A DNA stretch of 64,000 nucleotides. Source: Prochlorothrix hollandica PCC 9006 = CALU 1027. Its GTDB lineage: Bacteria; Cyanobacteriota; Cyanobacteriia; Prochlorotrichales; Prochlorotrichaceae. The stretch spans positions 166,914 through 230,913 of the forward strand of contig NZ_KB235944.1 of assembly GCF_000332315.1 (NCBI RefSeq), read 5' to 3'. The notes under the pieces are model-generated. The model was not told where the DNA came from, searched no databases, and was given only the letters and a program-made list of their open reading frames with translations. Position numbers and translations under genes: made by a program. Position 1 is the first letter of the stretch. Each line of letters begins with the position of its first letter. Of the stretch, positions 1 through 8,951 are shown piece after piece.

Positions 1-188
1 GCTTGAGCTACCTCAAAATAGGTCTCCGTTGGTTAACGGGGGTGGTTCACAAAGGCCGTGATTTTCTGCCCTTCGATGCTCTACTCTACCGAGACCCCGA
101 ACCTTGTTTTGCTTCTGCTAAGGCCAAGCAAAAACACCTCGAACAATTCTCGATTGAGCGAGTGCAGACCTTTTACTGTTCTGCTTGA
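1..188 (+). pseudogene. Transposase C-terminal fragment (IS4-like), cut by window edge
   Basis: An open frame enters from the left edge and stops at 188. The visible 61 residues contain GLRWLTGVVHKG, RDPEPCFASAKAKQ and a terminal FSIERVQTFYCSA. This pattern (a RDPEPC-type motif shortly before the end) recalls the C-terminal tail of cyanobacterial IS4-like DDE transposases; family assignment is from memory of such tails. No catalytic residues lie in the visible part, so it is unknown whether the gene is intact to the left. It ends about 40 bp from the 3' end of the convergent exoprotein gene, so an insertion may have shaped that gene's C-terminus. Confidence 0.45.
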
Positions 189-229
189 GAAGCCTCTAAC
201 CAAGGCTGTCACTATCTTTCACAGATGTG

Positions 230-3103
230 TCAGTCAGTCAGCACCTTCAGGGCTTCAGCCGTCACATTGCCCAGACTAAGGCTGTGGGTTTCCGATGTAC
301 AGCTTAAGCCACAACGGCCCCCGGCATTAATCTCGACCCTGCCACCACTATCACCCGTGGTTATCACATTGCCGCTGATGGTTACGGCGTTGCTCATACT
401 ACCGTAACCATCGCTGGTGGCATTAATGGTAATGTCGCCTGCGCTGGAACCGCCCCCACTGTCTGAGCCTGAAGCCTCTAAGTTGCCCCCCACCGTAATG
501 CGGGAGTCAGCATAGGCATTATCACGGGCATAGGTGGTCAGCTTGATATCCCCCCCACTGGCTGCGATGCCGCTGGTAGTGGTGGTGATGTTTCCCCCCA
601 CCGTGATGGTGCTGCTGGCCACCTCAGAACTCCCTGTGGCGAGGAGCGTCACCGTACCCCCATCCCCTCCTTGGGAGGTGGCCGTGATATTTCCCGTAAT
701 GGTTAGATCAGCCGTGCTTCCATTAGTCATTTGGCTTGCCAGATTCACCTCCCCAGCATTACTGGATCCAACGGTTGCATCGGTCTTAATCGAACCGTTA
801 ATGGTCAGATAACTAGACCCATAGCCCTCGGCAGTCACGGTCACGGCTCCCCCGTCACTGGTTTGGGCTGTGGTATCCAGATCCCCGGTGATGGTCAGGG
901 TGCTGTCGTCAGTTTGAGACTGGGAGGTGAGGGTGATATTCCCGCTCGTGTCCGATGCGGTGAGGATATTGCCCGCGATCGCCAGATTGCTCCTGCCGTA
1001 TTTGCCATAGGCTTTCAGGTCGATCTGTCCACCAGTTCCTTGGGGGGCATGGGTGTCTAGGTTGCCGGTTATGGTGATGTCACTGAGGAAATTAAAAGAA
1101 TTAGTGTATACATCAATGTACCCGCTGCTACCCAGGGGGGAGGTGGTGTCTAGGTTGCCATCGATCGTGATTGTACTGTCACCATTATAGGAATACGAAC
1201 CTAAGCCAATGCCTCCGCTCGATCCGGACTGGGAGGTGGTGATTAAGTCACCATTAATCCTGATAGCTGCACGATCAGAGGAAGAAGAGGTATCAAGGCT
1301 AATATTTCCACTATTACCGAACGGGGAGGTGGTGGTGAGGTTGCCTGTAACGGTGATCGTGCTGTTGTCACCGAAACTACTTGCCTCGGCGTTGAGACTA
1401 ATCCTTCCCCCGTCCAGACTGGGATCGGTGGTACTGGTATCGATCGATCCCACCGTCAACTGCACCCCCGAAACGGTGACATCCCGTCCCGGTGCCCGGA
1501 TGGTGTCTGTGGCATCCATCACAAAGTAACCTAAGCCACTGCCCCCACTACCGACGGTAAAGTTGATAGTTCCCGCTCCAGCCCCCCTGGCAAATTCAAG
1601 GAGGTTGTCAGTGAGATCATTGATGGTGATACGGTCATCAGCCGTAATGGAAACATTGGTGCTAGCCGCTAAACCCTGCAATTCCGACTCATAGATCACA
1701 CTGGGACCAGTCCCCAGATCCACAAAGTTAACGCCATCGGTAGTACTATCCCCCACGCCGTTTTCAATGGTGACCGTGGTGGGATCCAGCAGTAAGGTGC
1801 CCCAACGGCCCAGGGCGGCGCTGGTGTTGACCTGGCCCCGAAAATCCAGATGCTGTTTGCCGGACACTTCCACAAAGCCCCCATTGCCCCCCGCTGTGCC
1901 CCCTTGGGCTGTAATCTGTCCCCGAAAGCTGGTGCTGCCATCGGCCCAGACAATGACCCGGCCCCCGTCGCCCGTGGTCAGGCCATTGGCCAAAATTAAG
2001 GACTGACCATTGACCAGGGTTAAGGCAGCATTGGGAACGGTGCCCTTGCCCTGGTAATCTCCCCCGATGCGCACCAGACCGCCCGTGGTGCCGGCAGCGT
2101 CGATCGTGGCATCCACCACCGCCACCCGTTGCCCCAGAATAGCCACGGTGCCGCCGGGAGCTTGGCTCTGGTTAACGGCGATCGCACCAGCGGCGATCGC
2201 CACCCCTGGTTCTGGGGGAATCACGAACCCCGATCCCGTCAGGCTCACCGTGCCATCGGCGGCGATCGTCAAATCCGTGGCATTGGTAAAATTCCCCCCC
2301 GTCAGCAAGTCTGGCAAGCTCAAGGGGTTAAAGGTGGCCTGGAGGAGGCTTAAATCCCCCACTGCCGCCGGATCCAAGGCCATAAACTCCAGATCCAACA
2401 CCATGCCCGTTTGGCTGAGGCGCACCATTTTTGCCTCTGGCACCGCCAGCAAGACCACCTGTCCCCCAGGTGCCTGGAGGTTGCCCGTATTGACCGCCGT
2501 CCCCCCCAGCAATAACAGTCGCTGAGTTGGGTTAACCGCTAAATTCCCCTGATTGACCACAGCGGCGGCGATCGCCACCTCACTGAAGATAAACCCCGTG
2601 GGACTGCCCACCAGGGTCTCGTAGTCCGGGGTGCCCACGGCATTAAACCACCCCTCCCCAAAGCCGATACCAGTGGCGGTGGTGGCGGTGAAGTCTCCCC
2701 CCACATTGAGTTGGGCCTGGGGACCAAACACCAGCCCCGCCGGGTTCATCAAGAAGAGGTTGGCGCTGCTGTTACTCACCTGGATCAGACCATTGATGTA
2801 AGACGCATCCCCCCCCGTAATGCGCCCCAAAATATTGGCAATGTCGGGGTTGGCCCAAAAGTTAGCGGTTTCCCCTGCCCCCAGGCCGAACTGGTCAAAG
2901 CTGTGGAATAGATTGCTACCCGTGGTGGTACCGCCGTTAATGTTGTAGCGATCGCCCACCTGCTGCACCGTGGTCTGGGTGCCGTCCGCTGCGGGGGTAA
3001 TGCTTTGGGCTTGGGCCACTCCCCCCATGCCCAGCACAAGGGGCAACCACACCAGGAGACTTTGAAAATAGAAGCGAATAGAGGAATAGGGTAGAAAAGA
3101 CAT
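230..3103 (-). CDS. Filamentous haemagglutinin N-terminal domain (TpsA-like) secreted protein
   Basis: Predicted 957-aa exoprotein of two-partner secretion. A signal peptide (about residues 1-32, ending GGVAQAQS) is followed by the TPS/haemagglutinin N-terminal domain, with NLFHSFDQFGL, NPDIANILGRITGG and NLFLMNPAGLVFGPQAQL. After about residue 450 come many beta-helix-like repeats of the type TITVTGNLTTTSPFGNSG, rich in T, S, G and N. I chose the ATG at 3103, preceded by GAAGG, over an in-frame codon nine residues upstream. Such proteins are exported through a TpsB/Omp85 partner and act at the cell surface; no TpsB gene is visible. The short Cys-containing end (GGRCGLSCTSETHS), next to a transposase remnant, may mean the C-terminus is truncated. 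Confidence 0.85.
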   Translation of the reverse strand: MSFLPYSSIRFYFQSLLVWLPLVLGMGGVAQAQSITPAADGTQTTVQQVGDRYNINGGTTTGSNLFHSFDQFGLGAGETANFWANPDIANILGRITGGDASYINGLIQVSNSSANLFLMNPAGLVFGPQAQLNVGGDFTATTATGIGFGEGWFNAVGTPDYETLVGSPTGFIFSEVAIAAAVVNQGNLAVNPTQRLLLLGGTAVNTGNLQAPGGQVVLLAVPEAKMVRLSQTGMVLDLEFMALDPAAVGDLSLLQATFNPLSLPDLLTGGNFTNATDLTIAADGTVSLTGSGFVIPPEPGVAIAAGAIAVNQSQAPGGTVAILGQRVAVVDATIDAAGTTGGLVRIGGDYQGKGTVPNAALTLVNGQSLILANGLTTGDGGRVIVWADGSTSFRGQITAQGGTAGGNGGFVEVSGKQHLDFRGQVNTSAALGRWGTLLLDPTTVTIENGVGDSTTDGVNFVDLGTGPSVIYESELQGLAASTNVSITADDRITINDLTDNLLEFARGAGAGTINFTVGSGGSGLGYFVMDATDTIRAPGRDVTVSGVQLTVGSIDTSTTDPSLDGGRISLNAEASSFGDNSTITVTGNLTTTSPFGNSGNISLDTSSSSDRAAIRINGDLITTSQSGSSGGIGLGSYSYNGDSTITIDGNLDTTSPLGSSGYIDVYTNSFNFLSDITITGNLDTHAPQGTGGQIDLKAYGKYGRSNLAIAGNILTASDTSGNITLTSQSQTDDSTLTITGDLDTTAQTSDGGAVTVTAEGYGSSYLTINGSIKTDATVGSSNAGEVNLASQMTNGSTADLTITGNITATSQGGDGGTVTLLATGSSEVASSTITVGGNITTTTSGIAASGGDIKLTTYARDNAYADSRITVGGNLEASGSDSGGGSSAGDITINATSDGYGSMSNAVTISGNVITTGDSGGRVEINAGGRCGLSCTSETHSLSLGNVTAEALKVLTD

Positions 3104-3146
3104 AGTTACCTTCGCCTTAAGCCATACCAAGAAACAGCAAGGGGAA

Positions 3147-3249
3147 TACAGCAGTCCTAAATGGCTCGTGTGGTGTGCGCCCTCCGGGGGTACACCACAC
3201 CAAGGGTTTCAGCCTTCGAGATGCCTACAACTGATTTAGGGTTGCTGTA
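3147..3249 (+). repeat. 103-bp TACAGCA miniature element, copy 1
   Basis: Begins TACAGCAGTCC and ends GGTTGCTGTA. The imperfect terminal inverted repeats are about 16 bp, with an internal GTGTGGTGTG...CACACCAC palindrome. The flanks are CAAGGGGAA (left) and CAAGGGGTT (right), which may be a decayed 9-bp target duplication. It lies just upstream of the TpsA-like gene. Confidence 0.8.
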
Positions 3250-3289
3250 CAAGGGGTTCTAACCGGATAGCTGAAAATCAGAATATCTT

Positions 3290-3557
3290 TACAGCAGTCC
3301 GAAATGGATCATGAATGGATCGTAAATGGATCATGAATGGATCGTAAATGGATCATGAATGGATCGTAAATGGATCGTAAATGGATCGTAAATGGATCAT
3401 AAAAGGATCATGAATTGATCGTAAATGGATCATGAAAGGATCATAAATGGATCATGAAAGGATCATAAATGGATCATAGGGTGTTTGCCCGGAGGGTACA
3501 TCCCACGCAAAAGGTTTCAGCCTTCGAGATCCTTACAACTGATTTAGAATTGCTGTA
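3290..3557 (+). repeat. TACAGCA element, copy 2, expanded by an internal minisatellite
   Basis: Both ends of the 103-bp element are present (TACAGCAGTCCGAAATGG at the left, GATTTAGAATTGCTGTA at the right). The segment that normally reads AATGGGTCGTG is replaced by about 170 bp (3303-3478) of AATGGATCRTGA-like units of about 11 bp. The insert appears to be a local expansion of the element's own sequence. Confidence 0.75.
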
Positions 3558-3741
3558 GTAGATGATTTAACTTGAGATAACCCTGATTCTTAATATGGTC
3601 ACTGGACCGTCAGTCCTGATGTTCCCCAGTGCCCTGAAGTCTACGGTATCCCTACAAGGCCCTAGGGCCAAAGTCGGGATCTGTGCCCCAAGCGGGCCAT
3701 CGTTCAGGCTGGGATATCTACAACTATATATTCCCAGAAGA

Positions 3742-3844
3742 TACAGCAACCCTAAATCAGTTGTAAGGATCTCGACGGCTGAAACCCTTGGTGTGGTGTG
3801 CCCCCTCCGGGGGCACACCACACGACCCATTTAGGACTGCTGTA
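3742..3844 (-). mobile_element. TACAGCA element, copy 3, with perfect 11-bp target duplication
   Basis: Inverted copy from TACAGCAACCC to GGACTGCTGTA. It is bracketed by identical TTCCCAGAAGA at 3731-3741 and 3845-3855. This is the best evidence in the window that the family moves as a discrete element. There is no coding capacity, so a transposase in trans is implied. Confidence 0.85.
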
Positions 3845-3857
3845 TTCCCAGAAGATA

Positions 3858-3956
3858 GGACACCTCGAAAAATCCAAATTCTCGCCCCTGTACCAACGCA
3901 AGAATAGGGGGTGTGGCGGGCGGCTTCGCCACCTAACCCAATTAATCGAGGTGCCC
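3858..3956. repeat. ~96-bp GGGCACCTCGA element, copy 1
   Basis: Starts GGACACCTCGAAAAAT and ends ATTAATCGAGGTGCCC, giving 11-bp terminal inverted repeats with one mismatch. The interior holds CTGTACCAACGCA and a GGCGGGCGGCTTCGCC hairpin. It starts only 13 bp beyond the end of element copy 3. Four further copies occur in the window. Confidence 0.75.
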
Positions 3957-3970
3957 GATAGTTAGCGGCG

Positions 3971-5017
3971 CTACGATCGCACCTTCTTCCGGGCTTGCCA
4001 GCTAATGTAAGTTAACAACACCGTTGCACCAGCGGCATAGGCATAGCCACTGGGCACCCCTGAAAACGCCACCGCCAAACTGCCCACCCAGAGGGTCAGA
4101 CAATAGATAAACAGCACCGTCGATCGGTGGGATAGGCCAGCATTGAGTAGGCGGTGGTGTAAATGGCGGTTATCGGCATTGAAGGGGGATTTACCATTAC
4201 GCAGGCGATCGACAATCACCGCTGACATATCCAACAGGGGCACCGCCAAAATTAAATAGGGCATCAACACCGCCACCGTGGTTACACTTTTGACCAAGCC
4301 CACCACCCCCACTCCCGCCAGGGTAAAGCCCAAATAATAGGCTCCCCCATCCCCCATGAAAATTTGGGCCGGGTTGAAGTTATACCGCAGAAACCCCAAG
4401 GTTCCCCCCGCCAGGGCCGCTGCAATTAAGGCCGCTGCCGGTTGATCCATGGACAGGCTCACCATTAACATCACCACCGCCGCAATGCCGGAGACCCCGG
4501 AGGCGAGACCATCCAACCCGTCGATCCAGTTAATGGCATTGGCCATGCCCACCAACCACAGCAGGGTCAGCACCAGGCTAATGCTGGGGGGCAAGGAAAT
4601 CAGCCCCACAAAGGGAATACTAATAAAGTCAATTTGCACCCCCACCTGCCACGCCGCCAAGGCCACCATGGCTTGGGCAAAGAGGCGCATAAAGGGGGAG
4701 AGGTTAAAAATATCATCGGCAAGACCAATGAGGAAAAAGGCGAGTCCACCAATGGTCACCCCCCAAATTTCATATTCTTTGTCGGGGGGCAGCCAACCAA
4801 AGCCACCGCTCCACCACACCAACAGCAGGGCAATGAGGTTGCCGAGGAAAATCGATACGCCCCCAAACCGAACCATGGGGGCTTTGTGCATTTTGCGGGC
4901 ATTGGGCAGGTCAACGCGACCACTTTTAAGTCCAATGCGCCGCACCAGGGGAGTGGTGCCCAAGACAACGAGGGCAGAAACCACAAAGGCCGTGAGATGG
5001 TAGATCTGGAAGGGCAT
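3971..5017 (-). CDS. MraY/WecA-family undecaprenyl-phosphate glycosyl-1-phosphate transferase
   Basis: 348-aa polytopic membrane enzyme that would transfer a sugar-1-phosphate (GlcNAc-1-P in WecA/TagO relatives) to undecaprenyl phosphate, starting a surface polysaccharide. Visible family motifs, in order: NARKMHKAPMVRFGG near the start, GLADDIFNL (Mg-binding DD), NAINWIDGLDGLASG, FNPAQIFMGDGGAYYLG and DNRHLHHRLL near the C-terminus. About ten hydrophobic segments separate them. I chose the ATG at 5017; a TTG at 5032 would add five residues. The sugar specificity cannot be read from sequence. It stands alone, between repeat-rich gaps. Confidence 0.9.
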   Translation of the reverse strand: MPFQIYHLTAFVVSALVVLGTTPLVRRIGLKSGRVDLPNARKMHKAPMVRFGGVSIFLGNLIALLLVWWSGGFGWLPPDKEYEIWGVTIGGLAFFLIGLADDIFNLSPFMRLFAQAMVALAAWQVGVQIDFISIPFVGLISLPPSISLVLTLLWLVGMANAINWIDGLDGLASGVSGIAAVVMLMVSLSMDQPAAALIAAALAGGTLGFLRYNFNPAQIFMGDGGAYYLGFTLAGVGVVGLVKSVTTVAVLMPYLILAVPLLDMSAVIVDRLRNGKSPFNADNRHLHHRLLNAGLSHRSTVLFIYCLTLWVGSLAVAFSGVPSGYAYAAGATVLLTYISWQARKKVRS

Positions 5018-5098
5018 GGGTAGGGGGGGCAACGGGTAGAGAACGGGTTTGGCAACGTGATTCCTACACTAACCCGGAAGTCTGGTTAAAAAACCCTG

Positions 5099-5201
5099 TA
5101 CAGCAATCCTAAATCAGTTGTAAGGATCTCGACGGCTGAAACCCTTGGGGTGGTGTGTGCCCTCCGGGGGCACACCACACGACCCATTTAGGACTACTGT
5201 A
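5099..5201 (-). repeat. TACAGCA element, copy 4
   Basis: From TACAGCAATCC to GGACTACTGTA, with the same central GTGTGC/GCACACCAC palindrome as the other copies. It lies upstream of the WecA-like gene. No clear target duplication is seen. Confidence 0.8.
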
Positions 5202-5391
5202 TTCGGGGTTTAGGGTCCATTTCCGCATTAGCTGAAGGGTTGGGCCGAGCTAGGCTGTGCCGCCTAGACTATCATCAAGTTGAGATCGAAAGGCATCCTA
5301 AGAGCGCGTCTGGGTTGCAGGTTAAGATCCCGTTCGCCATTCAAATTGATGCTCATTGAAACGGCCTCAGGCCAAGGAGATCCCTAGGGAC

Positions 5392-6672
5392 TTAAAGATA
5401 GTTTAAGGGATCCACGGGTTCGCCCTCTTCCCGCGTCTCAAAGTGGAGGTGGGGACCGGTGGACAGTCCGGTGGAGCCGACCCAGGCAATGATCTGTCCG
5501 GCGACGACCCGATCGCCCGCCACCACGTTTAGCTCGCTGGCATGGCCATAGAGGGTGGTGAGACCCTGGCCATGGTCAATAATAACCGCATTACCATAGC
5601 CCCCATACCAATCTGCCTCGATGACGGTGCCCGCTGCGGCGGCGGCGATCGGGGTGTCATAGTCCACGGCAAAGTCCATACCAGCATGGAGACGGCGGGT
5701 GCCCAAGACAGGATGTTCCCGCCAGCCGAAGTTGCTGCTAATGGGTCCATTGACGGGGTAACGTAGGCGACTTCCGCTGTAGGGTTCGGGAACAAAGCCC
5801 GGATTGCTGGGACGGCCTTGGCTTACCCGCGAGAGAATCAGTTGGGTAATGGCGGCGGAGTCCCGTTCCAATTGGGCTTGGGCGGCTTCTAGGGCAAGGC
5901 GATCGCTGCTTAAACGTTGGATCAGTGCCTGCTGGAGGGTGACCTGAGCCTCGCCTTGGGATTGCTGACTCAGAAGCTGCTGCCGCACCAGGGCCAAGTT
6001 ATTTTTCTGGGTCTCTAGGCCACTGCGCTGCACCAAGAGGGTTTGGTAGTTGGTCTGGAGGGCTTGGAGTTCCTGGCGATCGGCATCATACAAGCGCTTA
6101 ATGCGATAGGTCTGGGCCAATAGCTCGCTGAGGCTGCTGCTTTGCAGGAACACCGCCCAACCCTGGGCCTGGGGTTGCTGCTGGAGCCACCGCAGCCGCG
6201 CGGCCACCTGGGCCTGTTGTTCCTGGTAGTGCTGCTGGGCTTGGCTGAGGCTTTGCTGGAGGGATTGGAGGGCGGTTTGGGCAGTTTGCAGTTGGCGATC
6301 GGTGTCCCCCAGGGTGGCGCGGGTGTCTTGGATGGTTTGCTGGAGTTGGGCGATCGCGCCCTGGGCGGCTTGCTCCAGTTGCCGCAACCGCTGCTGCTCC
6401 TGGCTCACCCCCTGGTGATACTGCTGCAGTTGCTGTTGGTAGCGCTGCAAATCCCCCACGCCTGCCGGTGCTGCGACTTCCGCCGGTGCAGCGGGGGGTT
6501 GGGCCACACTGGGATTTCCCCCGATCCAGCCCCAGCCCAGCATCCCCACCAGCAGGCTCAGGCTGATGAGAAGACTGAGGGCGATCTCCCGCTGCCACCC
6601 GCCCCCTGTTTGCCGTGGGTGTAGGCTTCCCCTGTGCCGTTCCTGGGGCGCGATAATCCTAGGGTCCCCCAA
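5392..6672 (-). CDS. M23 peptidoglycan peptidase with coiled-coil N-terminus (EnvC/NlpD type)
   Basis: About 426 aa. A hydrophobic signal or anchor (IALSLLISLSLLVGMLGW) precedes a long Gln-rich coiled coil (about residues 60-270). The C-terminal LytM/M23 domain keeps both zinc motifs, HAGMD (HxxxD) and GPHLHFE (HxH), so it is predicted to be an active endopeptidase rather than a pure activator. It probably acts on septal peptidoglycan in the periplasm. The start is uncertain: no ATG/GTG/TTG lies between the signal peptide and the preceding gene's stop. I chose TTG 6672, which overlaps that gene by 14 bp with GAGG upstream. An ATG at 6738 overlaps by 80 bp, and an ATT lies at 6657. Confidence 0.85.
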   Translation of the reverse strand: MGDPRIIAPQERHRGSLHPRQTGGGWQREIALSLLISLSLLVGMLGWGWIGGNPSVAQPPAAPAEVAAPAGVGDLQRYQQQLQQYHQGVSQEQQRLRQLEQAAQGAIAQLQQTIQDTRATLGDTDRQLQTAQTALQSLQQSLSQAQQHYQEQQAQVAARLRWLQQQPQAQGWAVFLQSSSLSELLAQTYRIKRLYDADRQELQALQTNYQTLLVQRSGLETQKNNLALVRQQLLSQQSQGEAQVTLQQALIQRLSSDRLALEAAQAQLERDSAAITQLILSRVSQGRPSNPGFVPEPYSGSRLRYPVNGPISSNFGWREHPVLGTRRLHAGMDFAVDYDTPIAAAAAGTVIEADWYGGYGNAVIIDHGQGLTTLYGHASELNVVAGDRVVAGQIIAWVGSTGLSTGPHLHFETREEGEPVDPLNYL

Positions 6673-6931
6673 AAATAGCCGCCTCGATATCCATACGGGA
6701 TAGGGAATAGGGAAAAGCCCGTTGGATGTCTCGCCCATCCGCGCCCGCTTTGAGGTAACAGACCACGATATCGGTTACATCCAACTGAATTTCTGCTTGC
6801 CAGTCGTCATGGCACAACAGCCAACGGTTGCGCTCGGAGCCATGGGACTCGCACCCCTGTTCCTGAAGCCAGCGCTCTAAGGCGGGCAGGGTGTGGTTAT
6901 ATAGGGGGGTATTGGGGGGCGGAAGGGCCAT
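6659..6931 (-). CDS. DUF3143-like small cyanobacterial protein
   Basis: 90 residues, soluble and without a signal peptide. The start ALPPPNTPLYNHTLPALERW, the central WLLCHDDWQAEIQLDVTD and the terminal FPYSLSRMDIEAAIFGGP match what I recall of DUF3143, a short family restricted mainly to cyanobacteria. Function is unknown. I chose the ATG at 6931; the frame stays open 43 codons further, but that part is encoded by a GATCTGCGGTTGCA tandem repeat and is unlikely to be translated. The stop overlaps or abuts the M23 peptidase gene, so the two are probably co-transcribed. Confidence 0.7.
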   Translation of the reverse strand: MALPPPNTPLYNHTLPALERWLQEQGCESHGSERNRWLLCHDDWQAEIQLDVTDIVVCYLKAGADGRDIQRAFPYSLSRMDIEAAIFGGP

Positions 6932-7002
6932 AGGTTTGGGTTGACGGTGATGTTTAGGTGAGTGGACGCGGTGGCGGTTGATGCAGTGGCGGTGGACGCG
7001 GT

Positions 7003-7069
7003 TGCAAAAGATCTGCGGTTGCACAAGATCTGCGGTTGCAAAAAATCTGCGGTTGCACAAGATCTAGAG
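7003..7069. repeat. Tandem GATCTGCGGTTGCA repeat
   Basis: About four units of 16-18 bp (AGATCTGCGGTTGCAMAA) directly upstream of the DUF3143-like gene. No function is evident. Confidence 0.8.
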
Positions 7070-7666
7070 ATCTAGGCTATTTTAATGCGATCGCCGAGTC
7101 CTCCAATCCACAAATTGAGGACGATCGACCCAGACCTTAGACCAGGGCAATCCCCAGGAACCCGCTGGATCAATTTCTGGGACAGATCGCTGGATCAATA
7201 TTCTGGGACACATCGCTGGATCAATTTCTGGGACACATCCGTTGTCTTGATCTTCACGGCTGTTCTGATCGGCACAGGTGATCTGTTCCAGAAACTGATG
7301 TTCACGCACCCAGCTATGAACCACGGCCTAGCCAGGGGAGGATCTATCCTCAAGGCTACCATTGCTATCCTGTCTAGGGTATAGCCATCAAAACCGATTG
7401 TGTGCCCCCAGGGACAATTCAGATCCCCCATGGGGCTACTGTGTAAACACAAATTGATCTAAACCTCGAAGTCCTGATCTTGGACCCCCGATGCCCCCCA
7501 TTCTGGGGGGAAATGCCATCTTGTTCCCCACCGGGTCGGGGCTAGGGGTGGGTTTGACCGGGCGATCGCAGCAGAGGATTAGCAATACTCCGAGCTATGG
7601 GTACGCGGTAGGTACTGTGGCAGCATCAGACCCCGTGGCAGTCTCCACCCATGGGGCAGTTGTGGA
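7070..7666. other. Gene-free gap with a 26-bp tandem repeat
   Basis: No convincing gene. Three units of CGCTGGATCAATTTCTGGGA plus ACAKAT lie at about 7161-7240. The remainder has unbroken frames on both strands but no family resemblance or codon pattern that I can recognise. Confidence 0.5.
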
Positions 7667-8728
7667 CTATACGGTTTCCAGATCAGACTCAGGTTCAGAC
7701 TGTTGATCAGCCTGGACCGGTGGAGCAGTCTCTGGTAGCGTCATAGCTTCAGGTGTCGTGACTTCAGGTGTCGTGACTTCAGGTGCTATAGCTTCAGGTG
7801 CCGTAACTTCGGGTGTCGTAACGTCAGGTGTTGTAACGTCGGGTGTCGTAACTGCGGGTGTCGTAACGTCGGGTGCCCCAGGGTCAGACCCTTCAGCAGA
7901 GCTTCCGAGGGCAGTCGCCTCTGGTGCTACGGCGGATTCAGAGGCCACGATCGTCCCCGTCCCGGTTGCAGGCTCTGACGATGCAGAGGCCGTTGCTGAA
8001 GAAGCCGTTGCTGAAGAAGCCGTTGCTGAAGAGGCCGTCTCTGAGGGTTCAGGAGCGGGAACCGGGGAAGTTGGTTCTCCCCCGTGAATCGGTTCCACCA
8101 TTAACGGCAGCGATCGCCGCAACCACACCACCGAACCCGCCCACACCGCCACCAACCCCAACACCAACAGCCCAAACTGTCCCACCCACTGCACCAACAC
8201 CGCCAAGGGCACCAACTGCCCCGCCCCATAGGCTAGCCCCACGATCGTCGAAACCCACAGCAACGCCCCCACCGCATTGCACACCAAAAACCGACCATAG
8301 GGCATGGCCGCAATCCCCGCCAAAGGACCAGCAAAAATGCGCAGAAAGGTCACAAAGCGCCCCAACAGTACCGCCTTGATGGCATTGCGGGCAAACTGTT
8401 CTCGCCCCTGTTCCAGGCGGTCTTCCGGGATCCGGAACATCCGCCCCGCCCACTGCACCAACTGCCAGCCCCCCCAGCGCCCCAGCCAATAGCCCAGGTT
8501 ATCCCCCAAAATCGATCCCCCTAGGGCACTGACCACCACTCCGCTGAGCCGCAAATCGCCACTACCCGCCAAAAATCCCCCCACCAAGGTGAGGCTTTCC
8601 CCCGGCAACGGTACGCCAGCGTTTTCCAACAGCAATCCCAAAAAGACCGTCCAGTAACCATAGCGCTGGGCCAGGGCTTCCAGTTGCTCCAGGGAAAAAA
8701 AGTCTAGGGATAAAAGGGCAATGGTCAC
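7667..8728 (-). CDS. DedA family membrane protein with long repetitive tail
   Basis: 353 aa. Residues 1 to about 205 form a DedA/SNARE-associated domain: ENAGVPLPGES near residue 36, GSILGDNLGYWLGR, then GRFVTFLRIFAGPLAGIAAM (the conserved F/GRF...R...G motif), with several membrane helices. DedA proteins are lipid flippase-like carriers, such as for undecaprenyl phosphate. The last 150 residues are unusual for the family: low-complexity blocks of SSATA and TTPDV/TTPEV units encoded by 15-bp DNA repeats, ending acidic. The tail probably lies outside the membrane and may vary in length between strains. GTG start at 8728. Confidence 0.88.
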   Translation of the reverse strand: MTIALLSLDFFSLEQLEALAQRYGYWTVFLGLLLENAGVPLPGESLTLVGGFLAGSGDLRLSGVVVSALGGSILGDNLGYWLGRWGGWQLVQWAGRMFRIPEDRLEQGREQFARNAIKAVLLGRFVTFLRIFAGPLAGIAAMPYGRFLVCNAVGALLWVSTIVGLAYGAGQLVPLAVLVQWVGQFGLLVLGLVAVWAGSVVWLRRSLPLMVEPIHGGEPTSPVPAPEPSETASSATASSATASSATASASSEPATGTGTIVASESAVAPEATALGSSAEGSDPGAPDVTTPAVTTPDVTTPDVTTPEVTAPEAIAPEVTTPEVTTPEAMTLPETAPPVQADQQSEPESDLETV

Positions 8729-8951
8729 AGTTCAACCTCAATGCAGGATGTAGGGCCAGGGTGGGCGGGAGCGGGAAGTATGGCTTTGAGGACGGACCTG
8801 GCCACTGGGGGCCATAACGTCCCCAGGCATCCCGTGGGCCAACCCCTGCCCTTCTCCCCACTCCATAGGGCTAGGGTCGCAACCCATAGACTCGATCCAT
8901 AATCAGTACAGTCACCTGTGAGTCACCTGTGGGTCACCTTGAACTAGCCCG

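Noticed and set aside
3595-3834. Frames spanning element copy 3 on both strands
   Set aside because: Most of the sequence is the repeat element; similar frames recur wherever it occurs.
7085-7384. 99-codon frame on the plus strand
   Set aside because: Its first half is a translated 26-bp tandem repeat and nothing else is recognisable.
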